Origin: JALXCG01 sp026991065 [NCBI: Gemmatimonadota bacterium]
GTDB taxonomy: Bacteria > GCA-2686955
NCBI GenBank assembly: GCA_026991065.1
Contig: JALXCG010000546.1
Location: 1-5,154 of the forward strand
Direction of reading: 5' to 3'
DNA length: 5,154 nt
Part shown: positions 5,140 through 5,154 of the stretch, piece after piece
Layout of the letters: every line of letters begins with the position of its first letter
How positions within the stretch are numbered: position 1 is the first letter of the stretch
Made by a program: the position numbers and the translations under genes
Notes under the pieces: model-generated
What the model was told of the DNA's origin: nothing
The model's database searches: none
Seen by the model: only the letters and a program-made list of their open reading frames with translations

Positions 5140-5154
5140 GGGGCAGTCGATGAT

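Overview
This GC-rich window carries a run of genes that all read leftward on the minus strand. It most likely comes from a Gram-negative bacterium, probably proteobacterial or similar. The grounds are a three-gene cassette of the kind that modifies lipid A or other envelope glycans, an exported protein with a Sec-type signal peptide, and a near-consensus sigma-54 promoter. The genus cannot be read from the sequence.

Layout in transcription order (right to left). (1) 5139-4060: an amidohydrolase-2 family metal-dependent hydrolase whose frame is still open at the right window edge, so its true start may lie outside. (2) A 147-bp gap (3913-4059) containing a -24/-12 (RpoN) promoter at 4005-4020. 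(3) 3912-3010: a 300-residue exported protein that I do not recognise. From residue 72 to its end it keeps an exact 38-residue register, six repeats each split 10+14+14. (4) A gap with two hairpins, the second a probable terminator. (5) 2822-168: a tightly packed cassette of a polyprenyl-phosphate sugar synthase-like GT2 enzyme, a small LAB_N-domain membrane protein and an ArnT/PMT-like GT83 membrane glycosyltransferase. (6) The left edge (1-167), which may hold the end of a convergent plus-strand gene or the start of another minus-strand gene; I cannot decide between them.

How they may work together: in the GT2-LAB_N-GT83 cassette the GT2 would charge undecaprenyl phosphate with a sugar on the cytosolic face. 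The carrier-linked sugar would be moved across the inner membrane, possibly with help from the LAB_N protein. The GT83 enzyme would then transfer the sugar to lipid A or another periplasmic acceptor. The exported repeat protein appears to be transcribed on its own from the sigma-54 promoter and to end at its own terminator, so it is probably a separately regulated unit.

The most unusual item is the exported, sigma-54-controlled 38-residue repeat protein. The long plus-strand reading frames are codon-register shadows of the minus-strand genes.
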